A stretch of DNA of 21,931 nt from Patescibacteria group bacterium UBA6805 (lineage in GTDB: Bacteria; Patescibacteriota; Minisyncoccia; Minisyncoccales; Minisyncoccaceae): assembly GCA_002452735.1 (NCBI GenBank), contig DKFD01000005.1:1-21931 (forward strand), written 5' to 3'. The notes under the pieces were generated by a model. That model did no database searches, was not told the origin of the DNA, and was given only the letters and a program-made list of their open reading frames with translations. A program made the translations under genes and the position numbers. Shown one piece after another: positions 1 through 7,568 of this stretch. Within the stretch, counting starts at the first letter, position 1, and every line of letters begins with the position of its first letter.

Positions 1-477
1 TTAGCGGGTAGTCCCGCCAGATTCCCACCGGCTCGTCTTGTGTCCGATGGTACTCAGGTAAAACAGCAAGAAGCATGACTTAATTTTCGCTTACCGGACT
101 TTCACCGTCTATGGTTCCTCTTTCCAGAAAGATTCGGCTAATTAAGCCATATTTTTTACTTCCTCTAATTTAATAGACGCCGTTTCCCTACAACCCTCAT
201 TTATGCAAAAGCACAAATGAGTTTGGGCTCCTCCCCCTTCGCTCGCCGCTACTAAGGGAATAACTGTTGTTATCTTTTTCCTCCGCCTACTAAGATGTTT
301 CACTTCAGCGGGTTTGCTTCTGTTACGACGACTTTGTTTTGCAAAGTCAGGTTTCCCCATTAGGAGATCCCCGGATCAAAGATTGCTAACATCTCCCCGA
401 GGCTTATCGCAGCTACACCACGTCCTTCATCGCTTTTGGTCCCAAGGCATCCACCATTTGCCCTTAAAATAAAATCA
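1..477 (-). rRNA. rrl: 23S ribosomal RNA, 5' part (partial, runs off the left edge)
   Basis: The minus strand reads as the 5' domain of 23S rRNA: GGTGGATGCC at 455-446, GATGAAGGACGTG, a TAATGGGGAAACC-like block, GAAACATCTTAGTA and AGTAGCGGCGAGCGAA occur in the expected order and spacing. Placing GGTGGATGCC at E. coli positions 23-32 puts the mature 5' end near 477. About the first 450-480 nt are present and the gene continues past position 1. It is not directly preceded by 16S: the 16S 3' end lies about 21 kb upstream on the same strand. A separate promoter and a structured leader lie just upstream. An open frame at 142-360 inside it is only the rRNA read as codons. Confidence 0.97.
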
Positions 478-557
478 CAATTTTGACTAGCAAATAATAA
501 CCTTATTCTTCTTTGATTATTTCCTTATTCGTTTTTCAAGATGCTTTCCAAATAAAA

Positions 558-599
558 AGACCGCTTCGCAGCGGCTTAAAATAGCAAAATAAAAGCTAT
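558..599 (-). other. Two adjacent hairpins in the 23S rRNA leader, one terminator-like
   Basis: Within the roughly 170 nt leader between the 23S promoter and the mature 23S, the minus strand has ATAGC/GCTAT (599-581). Next comes a GC-rich hairpin AAG-CCGCT, loop GCGA (a GNRA tetraloop), AGCGG-t-CTT (577-558), followed by a U-rich tract. The second hairpin looks like an intrinsic terminator but lies upstream of an rRNA gene. It could be a processing signal, an attenuator needing antitermination, or a stop for transcripts from upstream. The rest of 478-799 holds two divergent promoters and no open frame I would call. Confidence 0.5.
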
Positions 600-657
600 C
601 TTTGCAACCGCCTTTTGTTTTTGAATATGGTCTTATTATTTAACATGCCTGCTTAAT

Positions 658-685
658 AATTTAGCAGATTAAAATTATTTGTCAA
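658..685 (-). promoter_or_regulatory. Candidate promoter for 23S rRNA
   Basis: The minus strand has a perfect -35 TTGACA at 685-680. A 16-nt spacer leads to TAAATT (663-658), or an 18-nt spacer to AATTAT (661-656); both are 4/6 matches to TATAAT. Transcription would start near 650, about 170 nt before the mature 23S 5' end. The 16S is 21 kb away and at least three terminators lie between, so 23S needs its own promoter, and this is the only good candidate I see. Confidence 0.55.
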
Positions 686-744
686 GTACGTATTTTTGGT
701 AAAAGACGTAATTTTCCACCGTGTTGGAACCGCGCTTTCCACTA

Positions 745-772
745 TTGACAAAAAAATCCATTCTGTTATGAT
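745..772 (+). promoter_or_regulatory. Strong extended -10 promoter for the orphan gene at 800
   Basis: TTGACA (745-750, perfect), a 16-nt spacer, then TATGAT (767-772, 5/6) preceded by TGt, an extended -10. Predicted start near 779-780, giving a leader of about 20 nt. It is divergent from the 23S promoter. This is the best sigma-70-like promoter in the window. Confidence 0.75.
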
Positions 773-786
773 ATTATTATATAAAA

Positions 787-796
787 AGGGGGGTGA
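787..796 (+). promoter_or_regulatory. Near-canonical Shine-Dalgarno site of the gene at 800
   Basis: AGGGGGGTGA matches the consensus AAGGAGGTGA at 8 of 10 positions, with 6 nt between the G run and the ATG. It decides the start at 800. It is remarkable because the 16S rRNA at the other end of the window lacks the complementary CCUCC. Confidence 0.6.
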
Positions 797-799
797 CAC

Positions 800-1459
800 A
801 TGGAGAATACATGCTCCGTATCTGTAAGGATCACCGGGGAAAAAACAGCTCTTAAAAAATTAAAAAGGGAACTGGCAGATTCTTATTTCACCGAAAGTGG
901 TTTCTTGATGGTCCGATTCAGCGTTAATGGAAAAGGATTCATGGAGCTTCCTTCTTGTATTCACAATACTTACCACACAACGTCTCTCTTCCTGGAAGAA
1001 AACGGTGGCGGTAATTGTCAAGGTGGATACGGACAAATCGTTTGCGGAACAGAAGGGGAAGCGATTACGCCTTTTTTCATTAAAAAAAGTACGGCTTGTT
1101 TCCTCGTCAGAGAGGAAGCGGTGCTGATTAGCGCCAAGAACAACGGCGGTAGCGATATCGCCGTAAAAATTGAACGATTCGACAGAATAGAAGAAAAAGA
1201 CGGTATTGTCTACGGCAACAAGTCTCTGGTCTTTGAGGGTTGTTGCAACAAAAAGTGGTTCGAGGATGATTTTCCCGAAACGGGAAATCTCAACGAACTC
1301 CTATCTATTCCGTATTACGTTTTATTCTTCTATTTCGCGACCAGAGAGGCGATAAGAAAAAGCCGGTGCAACAACTGCAAAAGACCCCATTATGTCAAAG
1401 TTACACCCAAGACTACCCGCCCTCTTGTTAATTTCCCTCGTTTTTCAAATGAAAATTGA
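800..1459 (+). CDS. Orphan Cys-rich protein, unknown function
   Basis: A 219-residue protein that I do not recognise. There is no signal peptide; a short hydrophobic patch near residues 169-178 (IPYYVLFFYF) is the only one. It is rich in Cys: single cysteines in the first half, a CC pair near residue 148, and near the C-terminus CNNC followed by RPH, which could bind metal together. The N-terminus (SVSVRITGEKTALKKLKREL) has the strand-then-amphipathic-helix look of a small ferredoxin-like fold, but this is only an impression. The start is fixed by an extended -10 promoter and a strong SD site, both unlike the neighbours. It stands alone on plus, and its TGA stop lies inside its own terminator hairpin. 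A self-contained promoter-SD-gene-terminator cassette suggests a transferred or phage-derived gene. Confidence 0.75.
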   Translation: MENTCSVSVRITGEKTALKKLKRELADSYFTESGFLMVRFSVNGKGFMELPSCIHNTYHTTSLFLEENGGGNCQGGYGQIVCGTEGEAITPFFIKKSTACFLVREEAVLISAKNNGGSDIAVKIERFDRIEEKDGIVYGNKSLVFEGCCNKKWFEDDFPETGNLNELLSIPYYVLFFYFATREAIRKSRCNNCKRPHYVKVTPKTTRPLVNFPRFSNEN

Positions 1460-1470
1460 GGGATTTTTTA
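1435..1470 (+). terminator. Intrinsic terminator of the orphan gene, overlapping its stop codon
   Basis: Stem CCCTC/GAGGG continued, after a 2-nt internal mismatch, by TTTTC/GAAAA with loop AAAT, followed by a run of six T (1464-1469). The TGA stop at 1457-1459 lies in the 3' arm. Confidence 0.8.
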
Positions 1471-1473
1471 TAC

Positions 1474-1505
1474 CAAAAAACCGATATGAATATCAGCTTT
1501 TGGCA
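1474..1505 (-). terminator. Intrinsic terminator of the peptidase gene
   Basis: On minus, AGCTGATAT/ATATCGGTT (core GATAT/ATATC at 1483-1494, with G-U pairs outside) is followed by a T tract (1480-1475), a few bases after the stop of the gene ending at 1514. The outer CCAAAA/TTTTGG arms also pair, so it may work for both convergent genes. Confidence 0.6.
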
Positions 1506-1513
1506 ATTTGATT

Positions 1514-3409
1514 TTACCTTATTGACAAGGTGGGGTCTCCAAATAACAGAGATTGCTGTCCCCTATTGTCTACCCTGTATATCTCTCCAAAATTGGAGCC
1601 AGAGGCAATTGACTGGTACTGTTTAAAGCGTTCTGGACCGAACAAGCCGTCGGCGTCGCCAAAATAAAAAGTCTCCGTACTATTGGCCCTGACCAATAGA
1701 CTTTTCCCTGAAAACAAATACCATCCTGCGATATAATCAGAGTCCTTCATGTTTCCGTTGCTACAAGACTCAAGGGCTATAAATAAAGACCCGGGCTTGT
1801 TTTCAATAATATCTTTGCTAACGATAGAAACGTCTCCCCCAACCCACTGGGACCTGGAACTGCCATGTATGTTAATAATCATTATTTCATAATTATTTTT
1901 GGCTTTTTCTAATATTTCTTGCTTCCTTTCGGCTGGATCAATGGCGTAGGCAATGTCTACGCTGGAAGAACTCTGGTAAAGATTGGTATAGGCCGGAATA
2001 TTGTCGGCCAAGTCCCTAATCTTCTGATAGAAATCATTACCGTCTAATAATCCTTGGGCCTGACTGTCTACAAATAACATTTTTTTATCATATGATAATT
2101 GACCTGTTCTGTACTCGTGATTTTTATCAAAATAATTTTTCAGAAGGCCAATACTGTTCTCAAAATTATTAATGTTCGGGGGGAACAATCTACTTGTCCA
2201 AATTGAACGAGAATAGCCACTCTTTTGATTCAAATTTTGAATTATGGTGTCTGCCGTTTCTTCAATCCAATCTTCGGTATCTAATTTTTGATAATAATAA
2301 TCTGAAATTTCTTTGGGATAAATTTTCCCTTCGTACTCGGTCGTACGATACATCAGTGGAATGTTCCCTATCAAAATAGCTCCTGCCAATTTTTCGTTTT
2401 TAAACAAACCGACGATGCTATCTCTTACTTCTTTGGCGTTAGCCCAATTATTATGTAAGACAGAGGCGCTGTAATCTGTGTCTTTTTCTATATCTGCTTT
2501 AAATCTTAGTATCTCGGAAGACAAAGAGTTGTACGTATTATCATCAACCACTAAAACCACGTGGTTTCTTAAATTAGTCGAACAATTGGACGTAAGCCCG
2601 CCATTAATTCCGGAACAAGTCCAAATCCACGGCCCTGCTCCAGAAACAGCCGAGGCAACTCCGACACTGCATAAATCTGAAGACGGTTCAGCATAAAACG
2701 CCTGCTCGTTGGACGAACCGCACTGGCCGTTAACCACGGGTTCTGTTTTCTGGGCCGAACAATTGGCATTGGTTCCTTTGTTGGAACCTTGGCACGTCCA
2801 GCTCCAAGGACCAGAACCGGTCACGGAAGAAGCTGTTCCCGAAGAACACAGATTAATTGTCGGGGTGCCGGCAAACGCCTGCTCGTTGGACGAACCGCAC
2901 TGGCCGTTAACCACGGGTTCTGTTTTCTGGGCCGAACAATTAGCCAGAGTCATTCCTCCCATCTTGCAAGACCAAGTATATTGAGTTGGAGTGGCCAAAA
3001 CAGGACTCGGCGTCCCCATACTACACAGCCCTGCGGTGGGAGCATCAAAAAAATTTTGATTAGCAGATGAACCACAGTATCTGCTTGTATCGCGAATATT
3101 TATCGGCGCTAAGTAGGGAGAGGCTGTTCCCGCATCTTTTTTGGTGGCAGAACACCATTCCGAAGACAGATAACTGGCCATCCTTCCGTCTATGCATTTC
3201 CATTTCCATCCAGTCGACTTTAATCCAGAGTACACGGAAGTAAAGCCAAACGATTTACCGATAGAGCACAGTCCAGAAGAATAGCTGTACAGGCCGGTGA
3301 AAGAACCCCCGTCGGCTGGCCCGCAAGTCCCTGCGGCAAGCGCGGGACTGACCGATAAAATTAAAATACAAATAAATAGCATTAAAAGTGATCGTTTTTT
3401 TGTATTCAT
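1514..3409 (-). CDS. Secreted gingipain-like (C25/caspase-fold) peptidase with Cys-rich repeats
   Basis: 631 residues. The start at 3409 (MNTKKRSLLM) is chosen over an upstream ATG because it opens a normal signal peptide, cleaved about ALAA|G at residue 25. Next come about four repeats of roughly 59 residues with conserved CGSSNEQAF, LCS, GPWxWTC and NCSAQ blocks, each with about four Cys, probably disulfide-bonded surface modules. The C-terminal half resembles clan CD cysteine peptidases of the gingipain type: a hydrophobic strand ending in NIHGSS (likely catalytic His515), a second ending in ALESCSNG (likely Cys549), and a terminal LFGDPTLSI motif typical of that group. This is family-level inference. 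There is no obvious anchor after the domain. Two repeats are identical in DNA over 69 bp. It stands alone with its own promoter and terminator and probably acts outside the cell. Confidence 0.75.
   Translation of the reverse strand: MNTKKRSLLMLFICILILSVSPALAAGTCGPADGGSFTGLYSYSSGLCSIGKSFGFTSVYSGLKSTGWKWKCIDGRMASYLSSEWCSATKKDAGTASPYLAPINIRDTSRYCGSSANQNFFDAPTAGLCSMGTPSPVLATPTQYTWSCKMGGMTLANCSAQKTEPVVNGQCGSSNEQAFAGTPTINLCSSGTASSVTGSGPWSWTCQGSNKGTNANCSAQKTEPVVNGQCGSSNEQAFYAEPSSDLCSVGVASAVSGAGPWIWTCSGINGGLTSNCSTNLRNHVVLVVDDNTYNSLSSEILRFKADIEKDTDYSASVLHNNWANAKEVRDSIVGLFKNEKLAGAILIGNIPLMYRTTEYEGKIYPKEISDYYYQKLDTEDWIEETADTIIQNLNQKSGYSRSIWTSRLFPPNINNFENSIGLLKNYFDKNHEYRTGQLSYDKKMLFVDSQAQGLLDGNDFYQKIRDLADNIPAYTNLYQSSSSVDIAYAIDPAERKQEILEKAKNNYEIMIINIHGSSRSQWVGGDVSIVSKDIIENKPGSLFIALESCSNGNMKDSDYIAGWYLFSGKSLLVRANSTETFYFGDADGLFGPERFKQYQSIASGSNFGEIYRVDNRGQQSLLFGDPTLSIR
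2696..2764. repeat. Exact 69-bp direct repeat, copy 1
   Basis: Identical to 2873-2941, offset 177 bp (59 codons, in frame). It encodes the end of one Cys-rich repeat and the start of the next (about NCSAQKTEPVVNGQCGSSNE). The flanking parts of the repeats have diverged. Confidence 0.9.
2873..2941. repeat. Exact 69-bp direct repeat, copy 2
   Basis: Second copy of the 69-bp identical block at 2696-2764, inside the same peptidase gene. Perfect identity beside diverged sequence points to recent unit duplication or gene conversion. Confidence 0.9.
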
Positions 3410-3452
3410 ATTGACAAAATTGATTATTATTATATTAATGTTTTGTCTAAAA

Positions 3453-3481
3453 ATATTAAACTGTAATTCAATAATTGTCAA
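3453..3481 (-). promoter_or_regulatory. Promoter of the peptidase gene
   Basis: TTGACA (3481-3476, perfect), 17-nt spacer, TAATAT (3458-3453, 4/6). Start near 3446, leaving an AT-rich leader of about 37 nt without an SD site before ATG at 3409. A second TATAAT lies within the leader but has no matching -35. Confidence 0.6.
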
Positions 3482-3601
3482 TACTTGACTATTTTATCCG
3501 TATCGCAATAATTTATTGTTCCCAATCAAAAAAATACGAGAATTAACCGCAATAAAAAAGTCGAATAAATTTGGTTCTGCCAAAAACCCCTTAGATACAA
3601 A

Positions 3602-4678
3602 TCACCTCGGAGGCTGTAGTTCCTCCAGCTCCACCAAAACGTCATGGAATTCATCCAGATTCTCCAGAACCAGCCCCGCCCCTCTGGCCACCAGAGTCAT
3701 GGGGTCTTCCATCACATAGCAGGGTATTTTTGTTTCCTTGGTTATTAGTTTGTCCAATCCCCTCAAAAGAGCGCCTCCTCCGGCCAGACAGATTCCTTTT
3801 TTCATGATGTCGGACAAAAGCTCGGGAGGAGTGATTTCAATGGCATTCCTAATCTCGGTTATTATCTGGTTGATTGACCTTTCCATGGCTTTTTTAACGT
3901 CTGTCTGGTTGATAACCACTTCTTCGGGCAAACCGCTGACCAAATTCCTTCCCCTCATGGGTATTTCTTTAAGATTCACCCCTTTCGGCTCTTTCTCGAA
4001 AAACACTGCGCCGATGCTTATCTTAATCTTCTCCGCCGTCCTTTCTCCTATGAGCAGTCTGTATTTTTCCTGGGCGTAACTTACGATATCCTGGTTCAGC
4101 TTGTCTCCGGCTATTCTCAAGCTTTTGGAAACAACAATTCCTCCCAAAGAAATCACCGCCACTTCGGTCGTTCCTCCGCCGATGTCAACGATGAAATTTC
4201 CAGCCGGGTCATGAACAGGCATTCTTGCTCCAATGGTCGCGGCCATGGGCTCCTCAATCAGAAACACCTCTCTGGCTCCGGCGGACTTGGTGGCGTCAAT
4301 TACCGCTTTTTTCTCCACCTCCGTGACTCCGGAAGGAATGCCGACGATAACCCTGGGTTTTAATAAGTAAAATTTTTCCTGCTGAGCTCTTTGAATCAAA
4401 TATCTCAACATTTGCTCGGTTACTTCAAAATCGGAAATCACTCCGGAGACCAAAGGCCTAATAGCCACAATGTGCCCCGGGGTTTTGCCCACCATTTTCT
4501 CCGCTTCCCTGCCGATAGCCAAAACCTGATTCGTTTTCCTGTTCACGGCGACTACTGACGGCTCTGACAAAATGATTCCCCTGCCCCTCACATAAACAAG
4601 GCAGTTGGCCGTGCCCAAATCAATCGCTATGTCCTGAGAAACATTGGAAACGGTTTTATTGAAAAAATCCTTCCACAT
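3602..4678 (-). CDS. mreB: Rod-shape determining protein MreB (first paralog)
   Basis: 358-residue bacterial actin homolog that forms ATP-dependent membrane filaments guiding wall synthesis. It shows the phosphate-1 loop DLGTANCLVY, the IEEPMAA block with the Glu before Pro that aligns with the catalytic Glu of the actin/Hsp70 fold, phosphate-2 DIGGGTTEVAVISLGG, and the adenosine motif LAGGGALLRGL. The first 16 residues (MWKDFFNKTVSNVSQD) can form an amphipathic helix of the kind MreB uses to bind membrane. The start overlaps the end of proS by 23 nt, so the two are co-transcribed and probably translationally coupled. It is the last gene of a seven-gene minus operon whose first gene is a second MreB. 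Only a weak hairpin (TTTGG/CCAAA near 3570-3585) follows, so the terminator is uncertain. Confidence 0.95.
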   Translation of the reverse strand: MWKDFFNKTVSNVSQDIAIDLGTANCLVYVRGRGIILSEPSVVAVNRKTNQVLAIGREAEKMVGKTPGHIVAIRPLVSGVISDFEVTEQMLRYLIQRAQQEKFYLLKPRVIVGIPSGVTEVEKKAVIDATKSAGAREVFLIEEPMAATIGARMPVHDPAGNFIVDIGGGTTEVAVISLGGIVVSKSLRIAGDKLNQDIVSYAQEKYRLLIGERTAEKIKISIGAVFFEKEPKGVNLKEIPMRGRNLVSGLPEEVVINQTDVKKAMERSINQIITEIRNAIEITPPELLSDIMKKGICLAGGGALLRGLDKLITKETKIPCYVMEDPMTLVARGAGLVLENLDEFHDVLVELEELQPPR

Positions 4679-5870
4679 TTTTAATTAATTCTTTTATCTT
4701 TACTAATCTAATTTTTTTGTCTTTTCGGCCCCTGATTTCAATCGTATCTTCCCCTGTCTTTTTGCTGACCACCATCCTCAAAGGAATACCCATCAAATCG
4801 CAATCGTTGAATTTCTCGCCGGCTGTTTTGTCAATCCTGTCGTCATATAATACTTCAAAACCGGATTTTTGTAAAATCGCGTAAATTTCATCGGCTTTTT
4901 TCTTGATTCCGTCTTCCAAAAGAATCAAATGAATTGAAAAAGGGGCGACCGAAACGGGCCAGATTATCCCCTTTTCGTCGTTGCTGATTTCGACGATAGC
5001 ACCCATCAATCGGCTGATGCCCAAGCCGTAACATCCCATCAAAACCGGATTTCCTTTCTCGTCCCTTAAATTGAATGGTTCGGAATATCTCGCACCCAAT
5101 TTGAAAATGTTCCCGACCTCGATTGCCTTTTCTTCTTTGAGGTTTTCCTTTCCGCAATTGGGACAAATCCCCTCGTTAATCTCCTTGTTGATTGCCACAC
5201 CGCAAGACCGGCAGATGTATATCGTATCTTCTCCGGAAGGAGTTACGGTCTGAAATTCGTGGGAATGCCGGGAAAAGCTTCCGCCCGAAGCCAGGGTCAA
5301 ATAAGTCTTTTCTTTTATCCCGCATCTTTCCCAAACATTGGAATAGGCCTTCTTGATTTTTTCGTAAAATTGAATCAAATCATCTTCGCTGTCGTGGAAG
5401 GAATAAAGATCCTTCATAATGAATTCTCTTCCCCTTAAAATCCCTGATTTGGCCCGGGGCTCATTTCTGAATTTGGTCTGAATCTGATAAACGTATTTAG
5501 GCAGGTCTTTGTAAGACAAAATGTGTTTTTTCATCAGGGGCGCTATTATTTCCTCGTGGGTCCAGCCCAAACCAAGCTCCTCGTCCTTTATCTTAAACAT
5601 CTCTTCAATTCCCCAGCGCTTACTGATTTCCCAATTTTCTTTGGGGTGAAGCGCGGGCATCAATATTTCCTGGGCTCCTATTTTATCCATCTCTTCCCTG
5701 ACGATTTTTTCTATATTCTTAAGAACCCTTAATCCCAGGGGAAGAAAAGAATAAATGCCGGAAGATAATTTGTCGATGAAGCCGGCCCTGATTAACAACT
5801 GAGCGTTCGGGCTTTTTTCGTCTTTGGGATTTTCCTTGAAGGTTTTTGAAAACAATTCCGTTTGGCGCAT
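4656..5870 (-). CDS. proS: Prolyl-tRNA synthetase, short form without editing insertion
   Basis: 404 residues against about 570 for the usual bacterial enzyme; charges tRNA-Pro with proline in the cytoplasm. Class II features in order: N-terminal SPNAQLLIRAGFIDKLSSG and FLPLGLRVLKNIE (motif 1 region), FRNEPRAKSGILRGREF (motif 2), then YGLGISRLMGA (motif 3) and the C-terminal anticodon-binding domain (YDDRIDKTAGEKF, then GIPLRMVV). The large editing insertion that normally lies between motifs 2 and 3 and clears mischarged Ala-tRNA-Pro is absent. In its place is a small CxxC...CxxC ribbon (CRSCG...CPNCG) that probably binds zinc. The gene starts 11 nt after rseP and overlaps mreB by 23 nt. No SD is seen. 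Confidence 0.95.
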   Translation of the reverse strand: MRQTELFSKTFKENPKDEKSPNAQLLIRAGFIDKLSSGIYSFLPLGLRVLKNIEKIVREEMDKIGAQEILMPALHPKENWEISKRWGIEEMFKIKDEELGLGWTHEEIIAPLMKKHILSYKDLPKYVYQIQTKFRNEPRAKSGILRGREFIMKDLYSFHDSEDDLIQFYEKIKKAYSNVWERCGIKEKTYLTLASGGSFSRHSHEFQTVTPSGEDTIYICRSCGVAINKEINEGICPNCGKENLKEEKAIEVGNIFKLGARYSEPFNLRDEKGNPVLMGCYGLGISRLMGAIVEISNDEKGIIWPVSVAPFSIHLILLEDGIKKKADEIYAILQKSGFEVLYDDRIDKTAGEKFNDCDLMGIPLRMVVSKKTGEDTIEIRGRKDKKIRLVKIKELIKNVEGFFQ

Positions 5871-5881
5871 ATAAATTTAAA

Positions 5882-7003
5882 TTAAAAGATTATTTCTTTA
5901 AATTGCACAAAATCCTTGAAAATGACAAACACTGCCAGGAAAATGAGAAGAAACATTCCTGCCTGCTCTACCGCTATTTCCAGCTTCTTGGAAAAAACCT
6001 TTTTGTTAATGACGCTCAAAACGATAAAAAGAAATTTTGCTCCGTCCAAAGCCGGCAGAGGAATAAGGTTGGAAAAAGCCAGAGCCAAAGATAAAATAGC
6101 TATCAAATTAACGGTCTGGAACCAGCCATCCTGGGATATTATTTTAGTTATGGCATAGATGCCGACCGGCCCGGTCATTGAATAAGCCAAGGGCTTGGCC
6201 GTCCTGTTTTCAAAAGAATAGCCAATCAGGCTTCCAAAAACACTGAAAGAATAATCAAGGATGTTCCATGAATGCAAAAACCCGGAAAAAACTTTCTCGC
6301 TCAAGGTGTTATAACTGATAAAAGCCGTTTCGCTGTAAGCAATGCCCAGGGGCTTTTCCTTGTCCTCGCTCAAAGTTACTTTTAATTCCTTGGTTTCTTT
6401 TGTTTGCTTGCCCAAAACGATTAAGCTGACTTCTTTGCCCAGGTTGTTTCCGGTTTCAGTGTCAAGAATATCGCTGTTGGCGGCATCTTTGCCGTTAACG
6501 GTAAGAATAATGTCTCTGGGCTGTATTCCGGCTGAAGAGGCCGGCGTATTTTCGTAAACCTCGACTATCAAGGGATAGTCTTTCTGCTCTCCGAAAGGAA
6601 AATGATACTGGGACAAAACCATGTTCTGGGACATTTGAAAAGAAGAAGAAACGATAAGGATATAGAACAAAAGGACGGCGAAAACCAGATTCATGAAAAC
6701 GCCGCCGAGGCAAATCAAAGACTTGGCCACGGGGCCCCTGCCTTCGTAGCTGTGCGGGTCTTTGTCTTTCTCGTTGTTGATTTCGTCCATGCCGTAGATC
6801 TTGTTTAGTCCTCCGAAAGGAATCGCACCGATAAAATATTCCGTACCGTTCTTCACTTTCTTCCAAAGTTTGGGAGGAAAACCGATTCCGAATTCTTCAA
6901 CCCTAACCCCGGTCTTTTTAGCGAAAAAGAAATGCCCCAACTCGTGAACGATGACCACGCTACTTAAAACAACAATGAAAATGATTAAGTCAACAATTAA
7001 CAT
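5882..7003 (-). CDS. rseP: Site-2 intramembrane zinc metalloprotease, RseP/RIP family
   Basis: 373 residues, integral membrane. The first membrane helix carries the catalytic HELGH (His20, Glu21, His24); the third zinc ligand lies in NLIPLPALDG (Asp320), the conserved motif of a late helix. Between them is one PDZ domain (around AGIQPRDIILTVNGKD, residues about 150-215). The family cuts transmembrane substrates such as anti-sigma factors or remnant signal peptides; the substrate here is unknown. E. coli RseP has about 450 residues and two PDZ domains, so this is the short one-PDZ form. It starts 3 nt after frr. The GAAGGA upstream of its ATG lies in the last frr codons, so it may be chance rather than an SD. 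Confidence 0.93.
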   Translation of the reverse strand: MLIVDLIIFIVVLSSVVIVHELGHFFFAKKTGVRVEEFGIGFPPKLWKKVKNGTEYFIGAIPFGGLNKIYGMDEINNEKDKDPHSYEGRGPVAKSLICLGGVFMNLVFAVLLFYILIVSSSFQMSQNMVLSQYHFPFGEQKDYPLIVEVYENTPASSAGIQPRDIILTVNGKDAANSDILDTETGNNLGKEVSLIVLGKQTKETKELKVTLSEDKEKPLGIAYSETAFISYNTLSEKVFSGFLHSWNILDYSFSVFGSLIGYSFENRTAKPLAYSMTGPVGIYAITKIISQDGWFQTVNLIAILSLALAFSNLIPLPALDGAKFLFIVLSVINKKVFSKKLEIAVEQAGMFLLIFLAVFVIFKDFVQFKEIIF

Positions 7004-7006
7004 AAA

Positions 7007-7561
7007 TTATCCTTCTAATTCTTTTGTTTTTCTCTCCACCAGTTCGTCTATTTTCTTATTATATTTGTCCACAACTTCCTGAAGCTTGTCTTTAGCCCTG
7101 AATTTATCGTCCTCCCTAATAAGCCCTTCCCTGGTTTTCTCTTGTATTTCCGACCAAGCCTCATCCCTAAACTTCCTTATCGTTTTTTTGGCGCTGTCTT
7201 CGGCCTGGGAAATAGCCTTAATCATTTCTTTCCTCAATTCTTCGGACATGGAAGGAAGGTTGATGATAATATTGGGTCCCTCGACAACAGGAGACAATCC
7301 CGAAGCCTCTCTGGCCAGGGCTTTTTCGATTGACTCTATGTACGACCTGTCCCAGGGCTGAATCATAATTTGCCTCGGGGAAGGAACGGAAATAGCCCCC
7401 AACTGCTTTATGGGAAGCATTTCTCCGAAACAATCCGCCTTAATGTCTTCAACCAAAGTCGGCGAAGCGCGACCCGTTCTCACGGAAGCCAATTTCTTCT
7501 GGATGAAATCAACGGCTTTTTCCAGTTCTGGTTCTATTTTTTTGATTATTTCTTCATGCAT
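7007..7561 (-). CDS. frr: Ribosome recycling factor
   Basis: 184 residues, the normal length for RRF. With EF-G it splits post-termination ribosomes. The family pattern is clear: an N-terminal helix (KKIEPELEKAVDFIQKKLASVRTGRASPTLVEDI), the beta domain (PIKQLGAISVPSPRQIMIQPWD), then the long C-terminal helices ending in KYNKKIDELVERKTKELEG. It sits 7 nt after the delta-prime gene and 3 nt before rseP. The A/T-rich upstream sequence has no SD. Confidence 0.97.
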   Translation of the reverse strand: MHEEIIKKIEPELEKAVDFIQKKLASVRTGRASPTLVEDIKADCFGEMLPIKQLGAISVPSPRQIMIQPWDRSYIESIEKALAREASGLSPVVEGPNIIINLPSMSEELRKEMIKAISQAEDSAKKTIRKFRDEAWSEIQEKTREGLIREDDKFRAKDKLQEVVDKYNKKIDELVERKTKELEG

Positions 7562-7568
7562 AATTTTA

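Noticed and set aside
142..360. 72-codon open frame on minus
   Set aside because: It lies wholly inside the conserved 5' domain of 23S rRNA.
2696..2941. Direct repeats suggesting a CRISPR or mobile element
   Set aside because: Only two 69-bp copies at 177-bp offset, in frame within a coding repeat; no spacer-repeat pattern, cas genes or transposase.
2709..2984. Open frames on plus across the Cys-rich repeats, with internally repeated protein sequence
   Set aside because: Antisense shadows of the peptidase repeats; the repetition comes from the DNA repeat of the real gene, which has a signal peptide and family motifs.
3566..3590. Terminator after mreB1
   Set aside because: Only a 5-bp TTTGG/CCAAA stem with a broken T tract; too weak to call.
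7003..7020. GAAGGA upstream of rseP as evidence for SD use
   Set aside because: It is made of the last Glu-Gly codons of frr; with a single case among many SD-less starts I treat it as chance, though not excluded.
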